Shown piece by piece: positions 22,412 through 31,162 of a DNA stretch of 64,000 nucleotides (position 1 is its first letter; each line of letters opens with the position of its first letter). The stretch spans positions 1,550,001 through 1,614,000 of the forward strand of contig NZ_CP017244.1 in assembly GCF_001908375.1 (NCBI RefSeq), read 5' to 3'. The notes below the pieces were generated by a model. It had not been told where the DNA came from. It saw only the letters and a list, made by a program, of their open reading frames with translations, and ran no database searches. The position numbers and the translations under genes are program-made. The stretch comes from Rhizobium etli 8C-3. GTDB lineage: Bacteria; Pseudomonadota; Alphaproteobacteria; Rhizobiales; Rhizobiaceae.

Positions 22412-22690
22412 TCACGCAGCGTTGGTAAGTGGCAATGGATCAGGCGCATCAGATCGCCAATCCTGCCCAGGCAAGCTGACAAGAGGGTCATCGCTCATTG
22501 CTTAGATGGTCTCCAGGGTCGTGTGGCGGCAACGCACCACCCACTCGTCGCTCACCTCCAGCAGTCATGCGTCGGCGAGCCTGAGGATGGCATCGTCGGC
22601 GTCGATATTTCCGTTCAAGCGCCAGTCGCGCATCGGACATCGGCATAATATCTCCGGCTTCTTCAACGACTGCAAGTCAGGAGGCTCGCG
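22412..22690 (-). pseudogene. C-terminal remnant of a transposase-like gene
   Basis: One minus-strand frame reads DWRLNGNIDADDAILRLADA, stop, LLEVSDEW, then HTTLETI, stop, AMSDDPLVSLPGQ. This resembles the extreme C-terminus of a transposase (IS256/Mutator-type is my best guess) with two in-frame stops. The N-terminal part and the terminal repeats were not found. The family assignment is from pattern memory only. Confidence 0.4.
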
Positions 22691-22749
22691 GTAGTGTTGA
22701 CTCTGAAGTTCACTCAGCCGAAAACAGGTGATCGAGTAGAGAGGAAGTA

Positions 22750-23223
22750 ATGATGGCTAACGAGAACACCACAGGACCGGTTGCTGCAGTTGAGGCGACC
22801 GATACAGAGGCAAAAGCACCTGCCGCTAAGAAGCAGAAGCCAAACCAGCGTCCGAAGACGGCCGCCGAACCGGCGCGAGCCGCGGCCAAGGCAAGTGCCG
22901 CAAAGTCACAAGTCACCAAGCCCAGGACGTATAGCGAACAGGAAAAGACCGGTAAGCTCAAGCTGATCGAAAAGGCGACAACCGAAGGCAAGAGCACCCT
23001 CAAGGATGCGATCAAGAGCGCCGGCATATCGGAGCAAACCTACTATAACTGGAAACGGACCGCGACGCCCGCCGTTCAAAGGAACGAGAAGCCTGTTCCG
23101 GCCAGCGATGAGCTAGCAGATCTTGTTCAGCTCGAGAAGGAGAACCAGAAGCTTCGCAAGCTTTTGGCCGATAAGTTGCGCTCCGAAAATACCGAGCTGC
23201 GCAAGAGGCTTGGTCTGGATTGA
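22750..23223 (+). CDS. SyrB-like regulator
   Basis: The protein has 157 residues. A low-complexity Ala/Lys/Pro-rich N-terminus (1-60) is followed by a helix-turn-helix of the IS3/IS911 OrfA type (about 79-103, containing AGISEQTYYNWKR). A C-terminal coiled coil (about 121-155, ENQKLRKLLADKL) completes it. This matches SyrB, a rhizobial protein linked in Sinorhizobium meliloti to control of symbiosis genes. GAGAGGAAG precedes two adjacent ATG codons (22750, 22753). It lies in a patch of insertion remnants. Its target genes are unknown here. Confidence 0.75.
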   Translation: MMANENTTGPVAAVEATDTEAKAPAAKKQKPNQRPKTAAEPARAAAKASAAKSQVTKPRTYSEQEKTGKLKLIEKATTEGKSTLKDAIKSAGISEQTYYNWKRTATPAVQRNEKPVPASDELADLVQLEKENQKLRKLLADKLRSENTELRKRLGLD

Positions 23224-23513
23224 TCCAGGACCGACGTCGTGGAGGCGGTCAACTTCTCGATTGGCCGCTTCATCTCCTTACCACCAAAGGCTTGTTTGCC
23301 TCCAGTCTCTGCGTTGAGGAGCGCGATCGCACAGCGAATGGCTCCTGCGCAAAGACCGATACCTATTGGATTGTTGGCGTGAAGAATTCGTCATTCTCTC
23401 GCACACTGGCCAGTTGAAGCGCGCGGCAAGGCGAGATATGGGTTCGCCAGCAGGAACTGAGTGACGCAGATCGACGCTTGCTATTTCCGCCATTTGTTTA
23501 AGGTTGAAACCAT

Positions 23514-24122
23514 ATGAAAACGCCACAACGGAAATTCGTTGTTGAATTTAAGTCGGGTCGACGACAGACGAAGGAGCGGACGAACTCAATTTGGGGTGAC
23601 ACCGATCTCAAGGCGCTGGTTCGTGAAGTGGAAGATAAGGCGCCGTATCTGTTCAATTCAAATGCGGCACCTGGCAGGCCTGACGAGGGCGCAGACATAG
23701 CGTCTGATGCGATGAACTCAGGCTCTGCTGGCGCAAGCGCAGGCGAGACCAGCTTTGCGGGAGCATCGACATCATTACGTGACGGCGAAAAGGTCGACCT
23801 TCCACAACAAGATGAGACCACTGTTGCGACTGCCGAAGTTATCGAACCGATACGAAAGCCGGTGGTTCGACCCAAGAGAACATCAAACGGCACTCCTCGA
23901 AAGCGTGTCAAGCGCGGTCTCGCCGGCGCGACCTCGCATGTTGAGATGGGAAGGAACCAGCCCCAAAGCGCGGATGCGGTGACTGCTCGGAATGCCGTTT
24001 CCCTCGAGGAAGTAACTACACTTGATGCAGAAAACAGGCGGCTCAAGAGGTTACTGGCTGAACGGCTTCATGCACAGAACTTGGAGCTCAAGAAGATGCT
24101 CGAGCGGTTTGGTGTCATGTAA
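23514..24122 (+). CDS. Rhizobial hypothetical protein with SyrB-like C-terminal coiled coil
   Basis: The protein has 202 residues and no enzyme signature. The N-terminus (1-47) is a compact basic segment, KTPQRKFVVEFKSGRRQ followed by NSIWGDTDLKAL, that I recall as conserved among rhizobial proteins. A low-complexity middle (48-110) leads to a basic stretch (about 116-138: RKPVVRPKR, TPRKRVKRG). The C-terminus (164-202) is a coiled coil with the pattern ENRRLKRLLAERL, matching the SyrB-like neighbour in heptad spacing. It lies 290 bases downstream of that gene on the same strand. A nucleic-acid-binding or partner role is inferred. Confidence 0.6.
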   Translation: MKTPQRKFVVEFKSGRRQTKERTNSIWGDTDLKALVREVEDKAPYLFNSNAAPGRPDEGADIASDAMNSGSAGASAGETSFAGASTSLRDGEKVDLPQQDETTVATAEVIEPIRKPVVRPKRTSNGTPRKRVKRGLAGATSHVEMGRNQPQSADAVTARNAVSLEEVTTLDAENRRLKRLLAERLHAQNLELKKMLERFGVM

Positions 24123-24142
24123 GAAAGTCAGGATCGCGCAGC

Positions 24143-24167
24143 GCCCGCGACCCCTAAAGCCGCGGGC
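24143..24167. terminator. Hairpin between convergent genes
   Basis: GCCCGCG and CGCGGGC pair across 11 bases between the SyrB-like partner gene and the dipeptide-binding protein gene. No T-run follows on either strand. Confidence 0.4.
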
Positions 24168-24180
24168 ATGAACAGAACAA

Positions 24181-25698
24181 CTACTGGTTCTTCACGGTGT
24201 CTTCCAGGAAGAACCGGCCAAGCGGGTTCTGGTAAAAATTCTCCACGTTCTTGCGCGCGACATTGATGTAGGGGCTGTAGTAGAGATCGATCCAGTTCAC
24301 GTCTTCCTTGGCCATCTTCTGCAGATCGAAATACATCTGCTCGCGCTTGGCCGGATCCAGCTCCTGACGCGCCCTGGCGACAAGGTCCTTCACCGCATCA
24401 CTCTTATAGTTGGTCATGTAGTTGTTATTGGAGTCGTGTCCGAGAACGAAGGTCGTCTTTTGGTCCGGGTCGAGAATATCGTTGGTCCAGTAGTTGACTG
24501 AAATATCGTATTCGCCGTTGACAGTCATATCCCATTCCTGGCTGGGATCGACCTTCTGAAGATTTGCGGTAATTCCGGCCTTGGCGAGCTGCTGCTGGAT
24601 CAACACCGCCGTCTGCTCGTCCACCTCATCGCCGGCACGCAGCAGATAAGTGAGTGTCAGGTTGGGGAAGCCGGCATCCGCCAGCATTTTCTTGGCCTTT
24701 TCCGGATCATAGGGCCGCTCAAGGTTGTCAGCATAGTGATAGAGCGCGCCCTTCGGTATGTAGGAATTGGCGATCGTACCCTGTTTGAACGTGACGGCAT
24801 CAATGATGGCCTTCTTGTCGATCGCCATGTCGAGTGCCTGGCGCACTTCCTTCTTGCCGAGACCGCCATGGGCGTGGTTGATCAGCAGATGGTCCTCGCG
24901 GGTCGAAGGATCGGTAAGCACGTTGAGGTTCGGGTCCTTCTTCAGTTCCTCGACGCGCGAGAAAGGCACGAAAATCGCCGCATCCAGTTCCCCCGCCTCA
25001 ACGTTCAACATGCGCGTATTGTCGTCAGGGACCGAGATCCATTCGACTCCGTCGAGCTTCACCCGATCCGCCTGCCAGAAATGCGGGTTTTTCTTGAGGA
25101 TGATGCGGTCACCGCGTCGCCACTCCTCCACGGTGAAAGCGCCCGAAGCGATCGGCTTTTCGCCATAGGCTTCAGCGCCCACCGATTCCATGCCCGCCTT
25201 TGAAATGACCGAGGCATTCGGAAGCGCGAGGGTTGAAAGGAAGGGCGCAGAGGGGTTCTTGAGCTTGATTGTCAGCGTGCGGGGATCGGTCGCGGTCAAA
25301 GTGTCGATCACCTTGTAGGAATCGCTCCAGAGGGAGCCTTCGTCGTCGCGAATGCGCAGGAGGCTGAAGACGGCATCTTCGGCCGTCAACGGCGTTCCGT
25401 CGGAGAATTTCGCGTCGCGGATCTTGAAGGTATAGGTCAGGCCGTCGTCCGAGGTGCTCCAGCTTTCGGCAAGGCCGGGCTCCAGCTTGGTGCCGGTCTT
25501 GTCGACCCGCACCAGCACGTCGTAGACGTTCGAGAAGACCCAGTTGTCGATGTTCTGCGCCGTCTTGATCGGGTCGAATGTCGTTGAATCCTCGCGACGG
25601 CCGATCGTCAGGACGCCAGCCGCTTGCGCATAGCTGGCGCCGAGGGTGAGGGCAGTGGCGAAGGCGGCAAGCCCGATAGATTTCCACCTGATGGTCAT
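24181..25698 (-). CDS. Dipeptide/oligopeptide-type ABC substrate-binding protein
   Basis: This is a 505-residue periplasmic binding protein of SBP family 5 (DppA/OppA class). A signal peptide occupies about residues 1-26. Typical family segments are visible: DPIKTAQNIDNWVFSNVYD near the N-terminus and YDPEKAKKMLADAGF near residue 335. It is the last gene of the hydrolase-permease-permease-ATPase-receptor operon, 19 bases after the ATPase gene. In the PipR loci of plant-associated Pseudomonas the matching importer is needed for sensing a plant ethanolamine derivative, so this receptor may bind the LuxR ligand precursor. The actual ligand is unknown. Confidence 0.88.
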   Translation of the reverse strand: MTIRWKSIGLAAFATALTLGASYAQAAGVLTIGRREDSTTFDPIKTAQNIDNWVFSNVYDVLVRVDKTGTKLEPGLAESWSTSDDGLTYTFKIRDAKFSDGTPLTAEDAVFSLLRIRDDEGSLWSDSYKVIDTLTATDPRTLTIKLKNPSAPFLSTLALPNASVISKAGMESVGAEAYGEKPIASGAFTVEEWRRGDRIILKKNPHFWQADRVKLDGVEWISVPDDNTRMLNVEAGELDAAIFVPFSRVEELKKDPNLNVLTDPSTREDHLLINHAHGGLGKKEVRQALDMAIDKKAIIDAVTFKQGTIANSYIPKGALYHYADNLERPYDPEKAKKMLADAGFPNLTLTYLLRAGDEVDEQTAVLIQQQLAKAGITANLQKVDPSQEWDMTVNGEYDISVNYWTNDILDPDQKTTFVLGHDSNNNYMTNYKSDAVKDLVARARQELDPAKREQMYFDLQKMAKEDVNWIDLYYSPYINVARKNVENFYQNPLGRFFLEDTVKNQ

Positions 25699-25717
25699 GA
25701 TGTCGTTCCCTTCGTTG

Positions 25718-27421
25718 TTATGGCAGGCATTTGATGGACTGCACCGGTTCGCCCAGCGCTGGCTCGACGCCTTTGAGCCGCGGCTTGTCCGGATCGATAT
25801 CTGGGATCGCCGCGATCAGTGCGGCGGTATAGGCATGCCGAGGCCGCGAAAAAACCTCTTCGGACGGCCCCTCCTCGACCACTTCGCCGCGATACATGAC
25901 GACGGTGCGTGTGCAGAGATGGCGCACAATCGCCAGGTCATGGGCAATGAAGATCAACGTCAGGTCCATCTTGGCCGCCAGATCTCTAAACAGGCCGATG
26001 ATCTGCGCCTGGATGGTCACGTCGAGCGCCGCCACGCATTCATCAGCGACAATCATCCTGGGATTTACAGCCAGTGCCCGCGCAATGCCGGCCCGTTGGC
26101 ATTGGCCGCCACTCATGCTGCGCGGCTTTCGGTGTGCGAAATCGCGGTCGAGCCCGACGAGATCGAGCAATTCGCCAATGCGTGCCGGAATGTCGCGTTT
26201 TGCGACGGTCGCCTGCACCGTCAGCACCTCAGCCAGCGTCTGGCCGATCGTCAACCGTGGGTTCAGCGCGTTGAACGGATCCTGGAAGACCATTGCCGTT
26301 TCCCGCCGCAGCTTAGCCAGTCCCGCCTTCCTGTGCTGGGCAAGGTCAATCCCGTCGAAACTGACATGGCCGGAAGAGATCGGGGTCAGACCGAGAACGG
26401 CGCGGGCGAGCGTGCTTTTGCCGCTGCCAGATTCGCCGACGATGCCGACCGTCTCGCCCGGCATGATCTGCAGGCTGACGCCGGAAACCGCGCTGACTGT
26501 CTTGGCGACAGCGCCTTTAAAGAGCCTGCCGCCGGAAGGAAAGCGCACATGCAGATCGTCGATCTCGAGAAGCGGTTTCAACGCTACTGCCGAGCGCGGG
26601 GTCTCGCTTTCGGCGCAGACGCCAATCTCTGGCATGGACGGATGACTATGGATGAGGTTGATCGTATAGGGGTCTTTCGGACGAGAAAGGATAGCCCGCT
26701 TCGGGCCTTCCTCCAAAAGCCTGCCGCCGCGCATAACGGCGATACGATCGCATGTCTGTGCCACGATGCCGAGATCATGGGTGATGAGGATGATGGACAG
26801 CCCGCGCTTGTCCCGCAGGTCCATCAAAAGGTTGAGAATTTGTGCCTGGATGGTTACGTCGAGCGCCGTCGTGGGCTCGTCGGCGATCAGGATCTTCGGA
26901 TTGCAGGAAAGCGCCACGCCGATCATCGCGCGCTGGCGCATGCCGCCCGAAAATTCGTGCGGATAGCTGTCAAAGTGCCGAACGGGATCCGGAAAGCCGA
27001 CCTGCGCCAGAATCTCGACGGCGGCCGCGCGCCCATCGCGCGCATTGAGGTTCTGATGATAGCGGATACCTTCTGCAATCTGGTCGCCGATGCGCATGAC
27101 TGGATCGAGATGGCTGGTAGAGTTCTGGAAGATCATGCCGATTTCGCGGCCGCGCACGCTCAACATCTCAGCATCGCTGACGGCGGTGAGATCACGGCCC
27201 TCCAGAAGCACAGTGCCTCTCTCGATCGTCAGTCGCGAGGAAGGCAGGAGGCGAACGAGCGAGCGGCAGAACAGGCTCTTGCCGGAGCCACTTTCGCCGA
27301 CGAGACCCAGAATGTCGCCTTTTGCGAGATCAAGCGACACGGCATCGAGGAGAGTGCGGACCCCACTGTCGAGATGCGCTTTCACGGTCAGGTCGCGGAC
27401 GGAAAGAACGGATGCGCTCAT
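25718..27421 (-). CDS. Dipeptide-type ABC transporter, fused double ATPase (DppD-DppF)
   Basis: This 567-residue protein carries two complete ABC ATPase modules. Module 1 (about 5-255) has GESGSGKSLF and FSGGMRQRAMIG. Module 2 (about 285-560) has GESGSGKSTL and MSGGQCQRAGIA. Both have the C-terminal oligopeptide extension. The frame is open to 27565, but the ATG at 27421 overlaps the upstream permease stop as ATGA and gives the correct N-terminus MSASVLSVRDLTV. The fusion replaces separate DppD and DppF. Confidence 0.9.
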   Translation of the reverse strand: MSASVLSVRDLTVKAHLDSGVRTLLDAVSLDLAKGDILGLVGESGSGKSLFCRSLVRLLPSSRLTIERGTVLLEGRDLTAVSDAEMLSVRGREIGMIFQNSTSHLDPVMRIGDQIAEGIRYHQNLNARDGRAAAVEILAQVGFPDPVRHFDSYPHEFSGGMRQRAMIGVALSCNPKILIADEPTTALDVTIQAQILNLLMDLRDKRGLSIILITHDLGIVAQTCDRIAVMRGGRLLEEGPKRAILSRPKDPYTINLIHSHPSMPEIGVCAESETPRSAVALKPLLEIDDLHVRFPSGGRLFKGAVAKTVSAVSGVSLQIMPGETVGIVGESGSGKSTLARAVLGLTPISSGHVSFDGIDLAQHRKAGLAKLRRETAMVFQDPFNALNPRLTIGQTLAEVLTVQATVAKRDIPARIGELLDLVGLDRDFAHRKPRSMSGGQCQRAGIARALAVNPRMIVADECVAALDVTIQAQIIGLFRDLAAKMDLTLIFIAHDLAIVRHLCTRTVVMYRGEVVEEGPSEEVFSRPRHAYTAALIAAIPDIDPDKPRLKGVEPALGEPVQSIKCLP

Positions 27422-28269
27422 TCGTGCACTCCGAGGCGCTCGCCAAGCGCATCGCCGAGCATGCTGAAGCCGAAAGCGAGGCAGACGATGGAAAGCCCAG
27501 GAAACAGGGTAATCCACCAGGCCGTGGTGATAAAACTTTGGCCCTCCGCCACCATAACACCCCATTCGGCCACTGGCGGCTGCACACCAAGGCCGAGATA
27601 GCTGACGGCCGCGCCGCTGAGCAGCACCAACACCGCATCCGACATCGCAAAGACGATCGACCCGGCAATCGCGTTCGGCAGCAGGTGTCGGAACATGATG
27701 CGCATCCTCGAAAAGCCAAGGCTTACGGCGGCCACCGCATAGTCGCTGTTCTTGAGCACCAGCATCTGCGCCCTGATCAGCCTGGCATAGGAGACCCAGC
27801 CAACCAGTGCCATGGCGATGTAAAAGCTGCCGAGCCCCGGTCCGAGGATGGCGATGATGGATAGCATCAACACCAGGAAGGGAAAGGCGAGGATGATATC
27901 CACGAGCCGCATGAACAGCGCATCGACGATGCCACCGAAAAAGCCGGCGATGGTGCCAACCGCGGTGCCGATGAGAAAGGGAAAAGCGACGCCGATCAGC
28001 GCGATCTGCAGGTCGATCCGCGTGCCCCAGATGACGCGGGAAAGCACGTCGCGGCCGAAGTTATCCGTACCGAAGGGATGCAGCAGCGAAGGCGCCTGCA
28101 GACGGGCGTCGCCGTTTTGAAGGATTGGGTCATAGGGTGCCAAAACAGGCGCGCTTGTCGCCAGCAGGACGAAGAACAGCAGGAGGCCCGCGCCGGTCAC
28201 AAGCATCAATTGCTTGCTGAAGATCGTCCGCCAGCCGACGGCACCTGAAGTGAGGGTATCGACGGTCAT
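27418..28269 (-). CDS. Dipeptide-type ABC transporter permease, DppC type
   Basis: This inner-membrane permease has 283 residues and an N-terminal cytoplasmic tail. The binding-protein-dependent transport core contains the segment SLGFSRMRIMFRHLLPNA (EAA loop). It overlaps both neighbours by 4 bases (ATGA), so the operon is tightly coupled. It pairs with the DppB-type permease to form the pore. Confidence 0.9.
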   Translation of the reverse strand: MTVDTLTSGAVGWRTIFSKQLMLVTGAGLLLFFVLLATSAPVLAPYDPILQNGDARLQAPSLLHPFGTDNFGRDVLSRVIWGTRIDLQIALIGVAFPFLIGTAVGTIAGFFGGIVDALFMRLVDIILAFPFLVLMLSIIAILGPGLGSFYIAMALVGWVSYARLIRAQMLVLKNSDYAVAAVSLGFSRMRIMFRHLLPNAIAGSIVFAMSDAVLVLLSGAAVSYLGLGVQPPVAEWGVMVAEGQSFITTAWWITLFPGLSIVCLAFGFSMLGDALGERLGVHE

Positions 28270-29204
28270 AGCCTCACCCTCGGATCGATCGCGACGGTGA
28301 CGATATCGGCGGCGAAATTGACGAGCACGGTGGCGCAGGCAAAGACCATGGCAACGCCCTGGACCACCATATAGTCGCGCGAGAAGATGGCGCGCACGAG
28401 AAGCTGCCCCATTCCGGGAAGCGCAAAGACGCTCTCGACGACGACGGTGCCACCGACGAGCCAGCCGATATTGACCGCGAGAAGATTGACGGTGGGCACC
28501 AGCGAATTCGGTACGACATGGCGCCAGAAGACGATGCGTTCGGGCATGCCACGGGCACGCGCCGCCGTCGCTATGTCTGATTTAAGCGATTCGATCATTG
28601 CCGCCCTGAGGCTGCGCGTCAAAACAGTCGAGAGCGACAGAGCCACGGTCAAACTGGGCAGAATCAGATGTGCGAGCTTATCGCCGAGTGTTGCGCCATA
28701 GCCCGAGACCGGCAGCAGGCCGAGCTCGACGCTGAAGAGGATGATGAGCATCAGCCCGAGCCAAAAGGGCGGGAAGCCGATGCCGAACGTGGAGACGATA
28801 CGCACCGCATGATCGGGCCTCTTGCCGGCATTGCGCGCGGCAATCGCTGCCATCGGCACGGCGATCAGGATCGAAAGAACAACGCTGGAGGCGACGAGTG
28901 CAACGGTTGGCTCGATGCGGGTGACGATCAATCTCAGCACGTCGATCTTGTAGAGGATCGACTTGCCCATTTCGCCATTGGCGAGGTTTTTCAGAAAGTA
29001 CAGATATTGAAGCCACATAGGCTGATCGAGGCCGTACTGGGCACGGATACTGGCTATTGCGGTCGGCGTGGCGCGCGAGCCGAGCAGGTTGCGTGCCGGA
29101 TCGCCGGGGATCAGCCGCACCAGAATGAAGGTGATGACGCTGATGCCGAAAATGACGGGCAAAAACTGCAAGGGTCGGGTGAGAACGAACCTATAGCGAT
29201 ACAT
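28266..29204 (-). CDS. Dipeptide-type ABC transporter permease, DppB type
   Basis: This 312-residue inner-membrane permease has the family N-terminus LPVIFGISVITFILVRLIPGD split over TM1. The EAA loop reads ARARGMPERIVFWRHVVPNS. It lies 51 bases downstream of the proline-iminopeptidase-like gene on the same strand and overlaps the DppC-type gene by 4 bases. Confidence 0.9.
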   Translation of the reverse strand: MYRYRFVLTRPLQFLPVIFGISVITFILVRLIPGDPARNLLGSRATPTAIASIRAQYGLDQPMWLQYLYFLKNLANGEMGKSILYKIDVLRLIVTRIEPTVALVASSVVLSILIAVPMAAIAARNAGKRPDHAVRIVSTFGIGFPPFWLGLMLIILFSVELGLLPVSGYGATLGDKLAHLILPSLTVALSLSTVLTRSLRAAMIESLKSDIATAARARGMPERIVFWRHVVPNSLVPTVNLLAVNIGWLVGGTVVVESVFALPGMGQLLVRAIFSRDYMVVQGVAMVFACATVLVNFAADIVTVAIDPRVRL

Positions 29205-29255
29205 GCCGATGCCAGCGCCTCCGTATTGTTCGAATTTCGGTCGCCATTGTCTGCA

Positions 29256-30146
29256 TCAGTTGCGCCTGTGTCGGGACAAGAAATCGATCAGCACCGGATA
29301 GTAATCTCCGGGGTTTTCGTAAAATGGCATGTGACTGGCATTGGCAAAGACCCTGAGCTCGGCATTCGAAATGGCAAGCTTCATCTTCAGTGCGCAGGCC
29401 GGCGTCAGTTCATCGTGCTCGCCGGTGGTGATCAGTGTGGGTACGTTGATGCGCGGCAGGTCGAGAATACGGCTCCAATCCTTGAGGTTGCCGATATAGT
29501 GGAATTCGTTCGGCCCTTGCATGGTTGCATATGGCCCCAAGTTCCAGTCGTTGAGCGACCGGCGCACCGGCGCCGGCCACTCCCGCAATCGGCAAACGTG
29601 GCGGTAGTTCAAAATAGTGATGGCTGCGAGATATTCCGGGTGGTCGTAGCTGCCCTGCGCCTCGTGCTTCTGCATCATGGCCACCGTCTCGGGACCGAGC
29701 GCGGCGCGCAACCGCTCCAGCTCGGTAATGAGATGGGGCATGTCGGCGACCGTATCTTCGAGGATCAGCGTCTGCAAGTTTTGTGGGTAAGCGAGCGCAT
29801 AGTCGATTGCCAGCCAACCGCCCCAGGAATGGCCGAGCATATGCACCTTTCCGAGCCCCAGGGTCTTGCGCACCGTCTCCGTCTCCTCGACATAGCGGCC
29901 GATCGTCCACAGCTCTGGGCTGGTCGGGCGGTCCGAAGCGCCGGTGCCGAGCTGGTCGAAGGCCACCACGCGATAGCCCTTGTCGATAAGACAGGAATGC
30001 GCATCGCGCAGATAGTCACAGGGAAGTCCCGGCCCGCCGTTCAGGCACAAGATCGTCTCGGGCCCGGAGCCGAAGCTATAGGCGACGACCTTATAGCCAT
30101 CGACTCCAATTTGGTGTCGCGCCTCGGGTTCGATTTCACGCCACAT
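29256..30146 (-). CDS. Proline-iminopeptidase-like alpha/beta hydrolase
   Basis: The 296 residues belong to the S33/alpha-beta hydrolase fold. The oxyanion segment NGGPGLPCDYL, the nucleophile serine in GHSWGG and the C-terminal histidine in SHMPFYENP complete the expected triad elements. No signal peptide is present, so it is cytoplasmic. It heads the dipeptide-importer operon and diverges from the LuxR gene across a 128-base gap with a 17-base palindrome. Proline iminopeptidase genes next to LuxR solos are the defining context of the plant-responsive OryR/XccR/PipR group. The hydrolase may act on the signal or on imported amide or peptide substrates. GGAG at spacing 6 supports the start. 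Confidence 0.85.
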   Translation of the reverse strand: MWREIEPEARHQIGVDGYKVVAYSFGSGPETILCLNGGPGLPCDYLRDAHSCLIDKGYRVVAFDQLGTGASDRPTSPELWTIGRYVEETETVRKTLGLGKVHMLGHSWGGWLAIDYALAYPQNLQTLILEDTVADMPHLITELERLRAALGPETVAMMQKHEAQGSYDHPEYLAAITILNYRHVCRLREWPAPVRRSLNDWNLGPYATMQGPNEFHYIGNLKDWSRILDLPRINVPTLITTGEHDELTPACALKMKLAISNAELRVFANASHMPFYENPGDYYPVLIDFLSRHRRN

Positions 30147-30171
30147 TGACCGCTCCGGCGAAGATTCTCCT

Positions 30172-30188
30172 TGCTCAATATTTGAGCA
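30172..30188. promoter_or_regulatory. Candidate lux-box-like palindrome
   Basis: TGCTCAATATTTGAGCA has 7-base perfect arms around TAT. It lies 26 bases before the hydrolase start and 86 bases before the LuxR start, where an autoregulating LuxR protein could bind. It is the only long perfect inverted repeat I found in this divergent gap. Confidence 0.55.
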
Positions 30189-30274
30189 TGTCTAAATTTT
30201 TATCTCAAACGACGGTCCGCGCCAGCTATAAGAAGTGATAGGGTCGTCCAAGGAATACGAGCCGGAGCCAGCCG

Positions 30275-31057
30275 ATGCTTGACGAAATCGAAACCATCAG
30301 ACGCCAGTTTACTGTTCATCAGACTCTCGATGGCCGCATCGATCAGATCTTCGAGGCGATGAAGGCAATCGGCTTCGAGGCGCTGATTTATGACTATACC
30401 CCGGTGGCTTATGATCTCGACGGTGCGATCATGGTTCCGTCGCTGCTGAAGCTTCGCAATATTTGCGGTGACATGCATGATTACTGGTTCAACCGCGGCT
30501 ATTTCCGCATCGATCCGGTGCAGCAGGTCGCGCTTCGCACCTCGACACCCTTCTTCTGGAGCTATGATGCCGACGCCGACACGCTGATCCGCCGCTTCAT
30601 GACCGAGGACACCGCTCCCGTCGCCCGCTATCTGAGCGAAAGGGACATGTCGACCGGAGTTACGGTGCCAATTCATATGCCGCGCGGAGACTATGCCACA
30701 GTCACCGGCATCCGCTTCGGGGGCAACAAGGAATTCGAAAAGCACGCCCTGCGCTATATCGCCGATTTCAATCTCCTTGCACATGTGTTCCATGAAGCGG
30801 CTTACAGCCTCTTCGATGCCGACGTCTTCCAGGTCGGCAAGGCCAGGCTGACGGAACGGGAGCGCGAATGCCTGCGCTATTCGGCGGACGGATACTCCGC
30901 CAAGGAAATCTCGCGCATCATCGATCGATCGGTGCCGACGGTGGTCATGCATCTGACCGCCGCGGCCAAGAAGCTGGGCGCCAAAAACCGCACGCAGGCC
31001 GTCGTTCGCGCCACCCATTATCGTCTTCTGGAAGAGCGCTCATCCTATAACTTGTGA
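30275..31057 (+). CDS. LuxR solo of the plant-signal-responsive (OryR/PsoR/PipR) subfamily
   Basis: The 260 residues contain an autoinducer-binding domain (about 15-175) and a LuxR helix-turn-helix (about 195-255: LTERERECLRY, YSAKEISRIIDRSVPTVVMH). Aligning the conserved IDP (D80-P81, equal to TraR D70-P71) puts M67 and W71 at the TraR W57 and Y61 positions. W95 and G128 match TraR W85 and G113. W57M/Y61W is the known signature of LuxR solos that sense plant compounds rather than acyl-homoserine lactones. No luxI-type synthase is in the window. It is flanked on both sides by proline-iminopeptidase-like genes and faces a dipeptide importer operon, which it probably controls. Confidence 0.9.
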   Translation: MLDEIETIRRQFTVHQTLDGRIDQIFEAMKAIGFEALIYDYTPVAYDLDGAIMVPSLLKLRNICGDMHDYWFNRGYFRIDPVQQVALRTSTPFFWSYDADADTLIRRFMTEDTAPVARYLSERDMSTGVTVPIHMPRGDYATVTGIRFGGNKEFEKHALRYIADFNLLAHVFHEAAYSLFDADVFQVGKARLTERERECLRYSADGYSAKEISRIIDRSVPTVVMHLTAAAKKLGAKNRTQAVVRATHYRLLEERSSYNL

Positions 31058-31162
31058 TAGCTGCCGCGCTCCCAAGCACCGCGCTATGCTTTCTCAATTG
31101 CTCGCCGCAGCGTCGCGTGTCACTCGTGGCGCGCAAAGGCGGCTGTGACACTTCGAATCTGA

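Noticed and set aside
25646..27601. Long plus-strand frame (651 codons) opposite the double ATPase
   Set aside because: Antisense of a clearly coding ABC gene with intact motifs; the translated text is low-information.
28668..30149. Plus-strand frame (493 codons) opposite the permease and hydrolase genes
   Set aside because: It crosses two well-supported minus-strand genes and has no recognisable domain.
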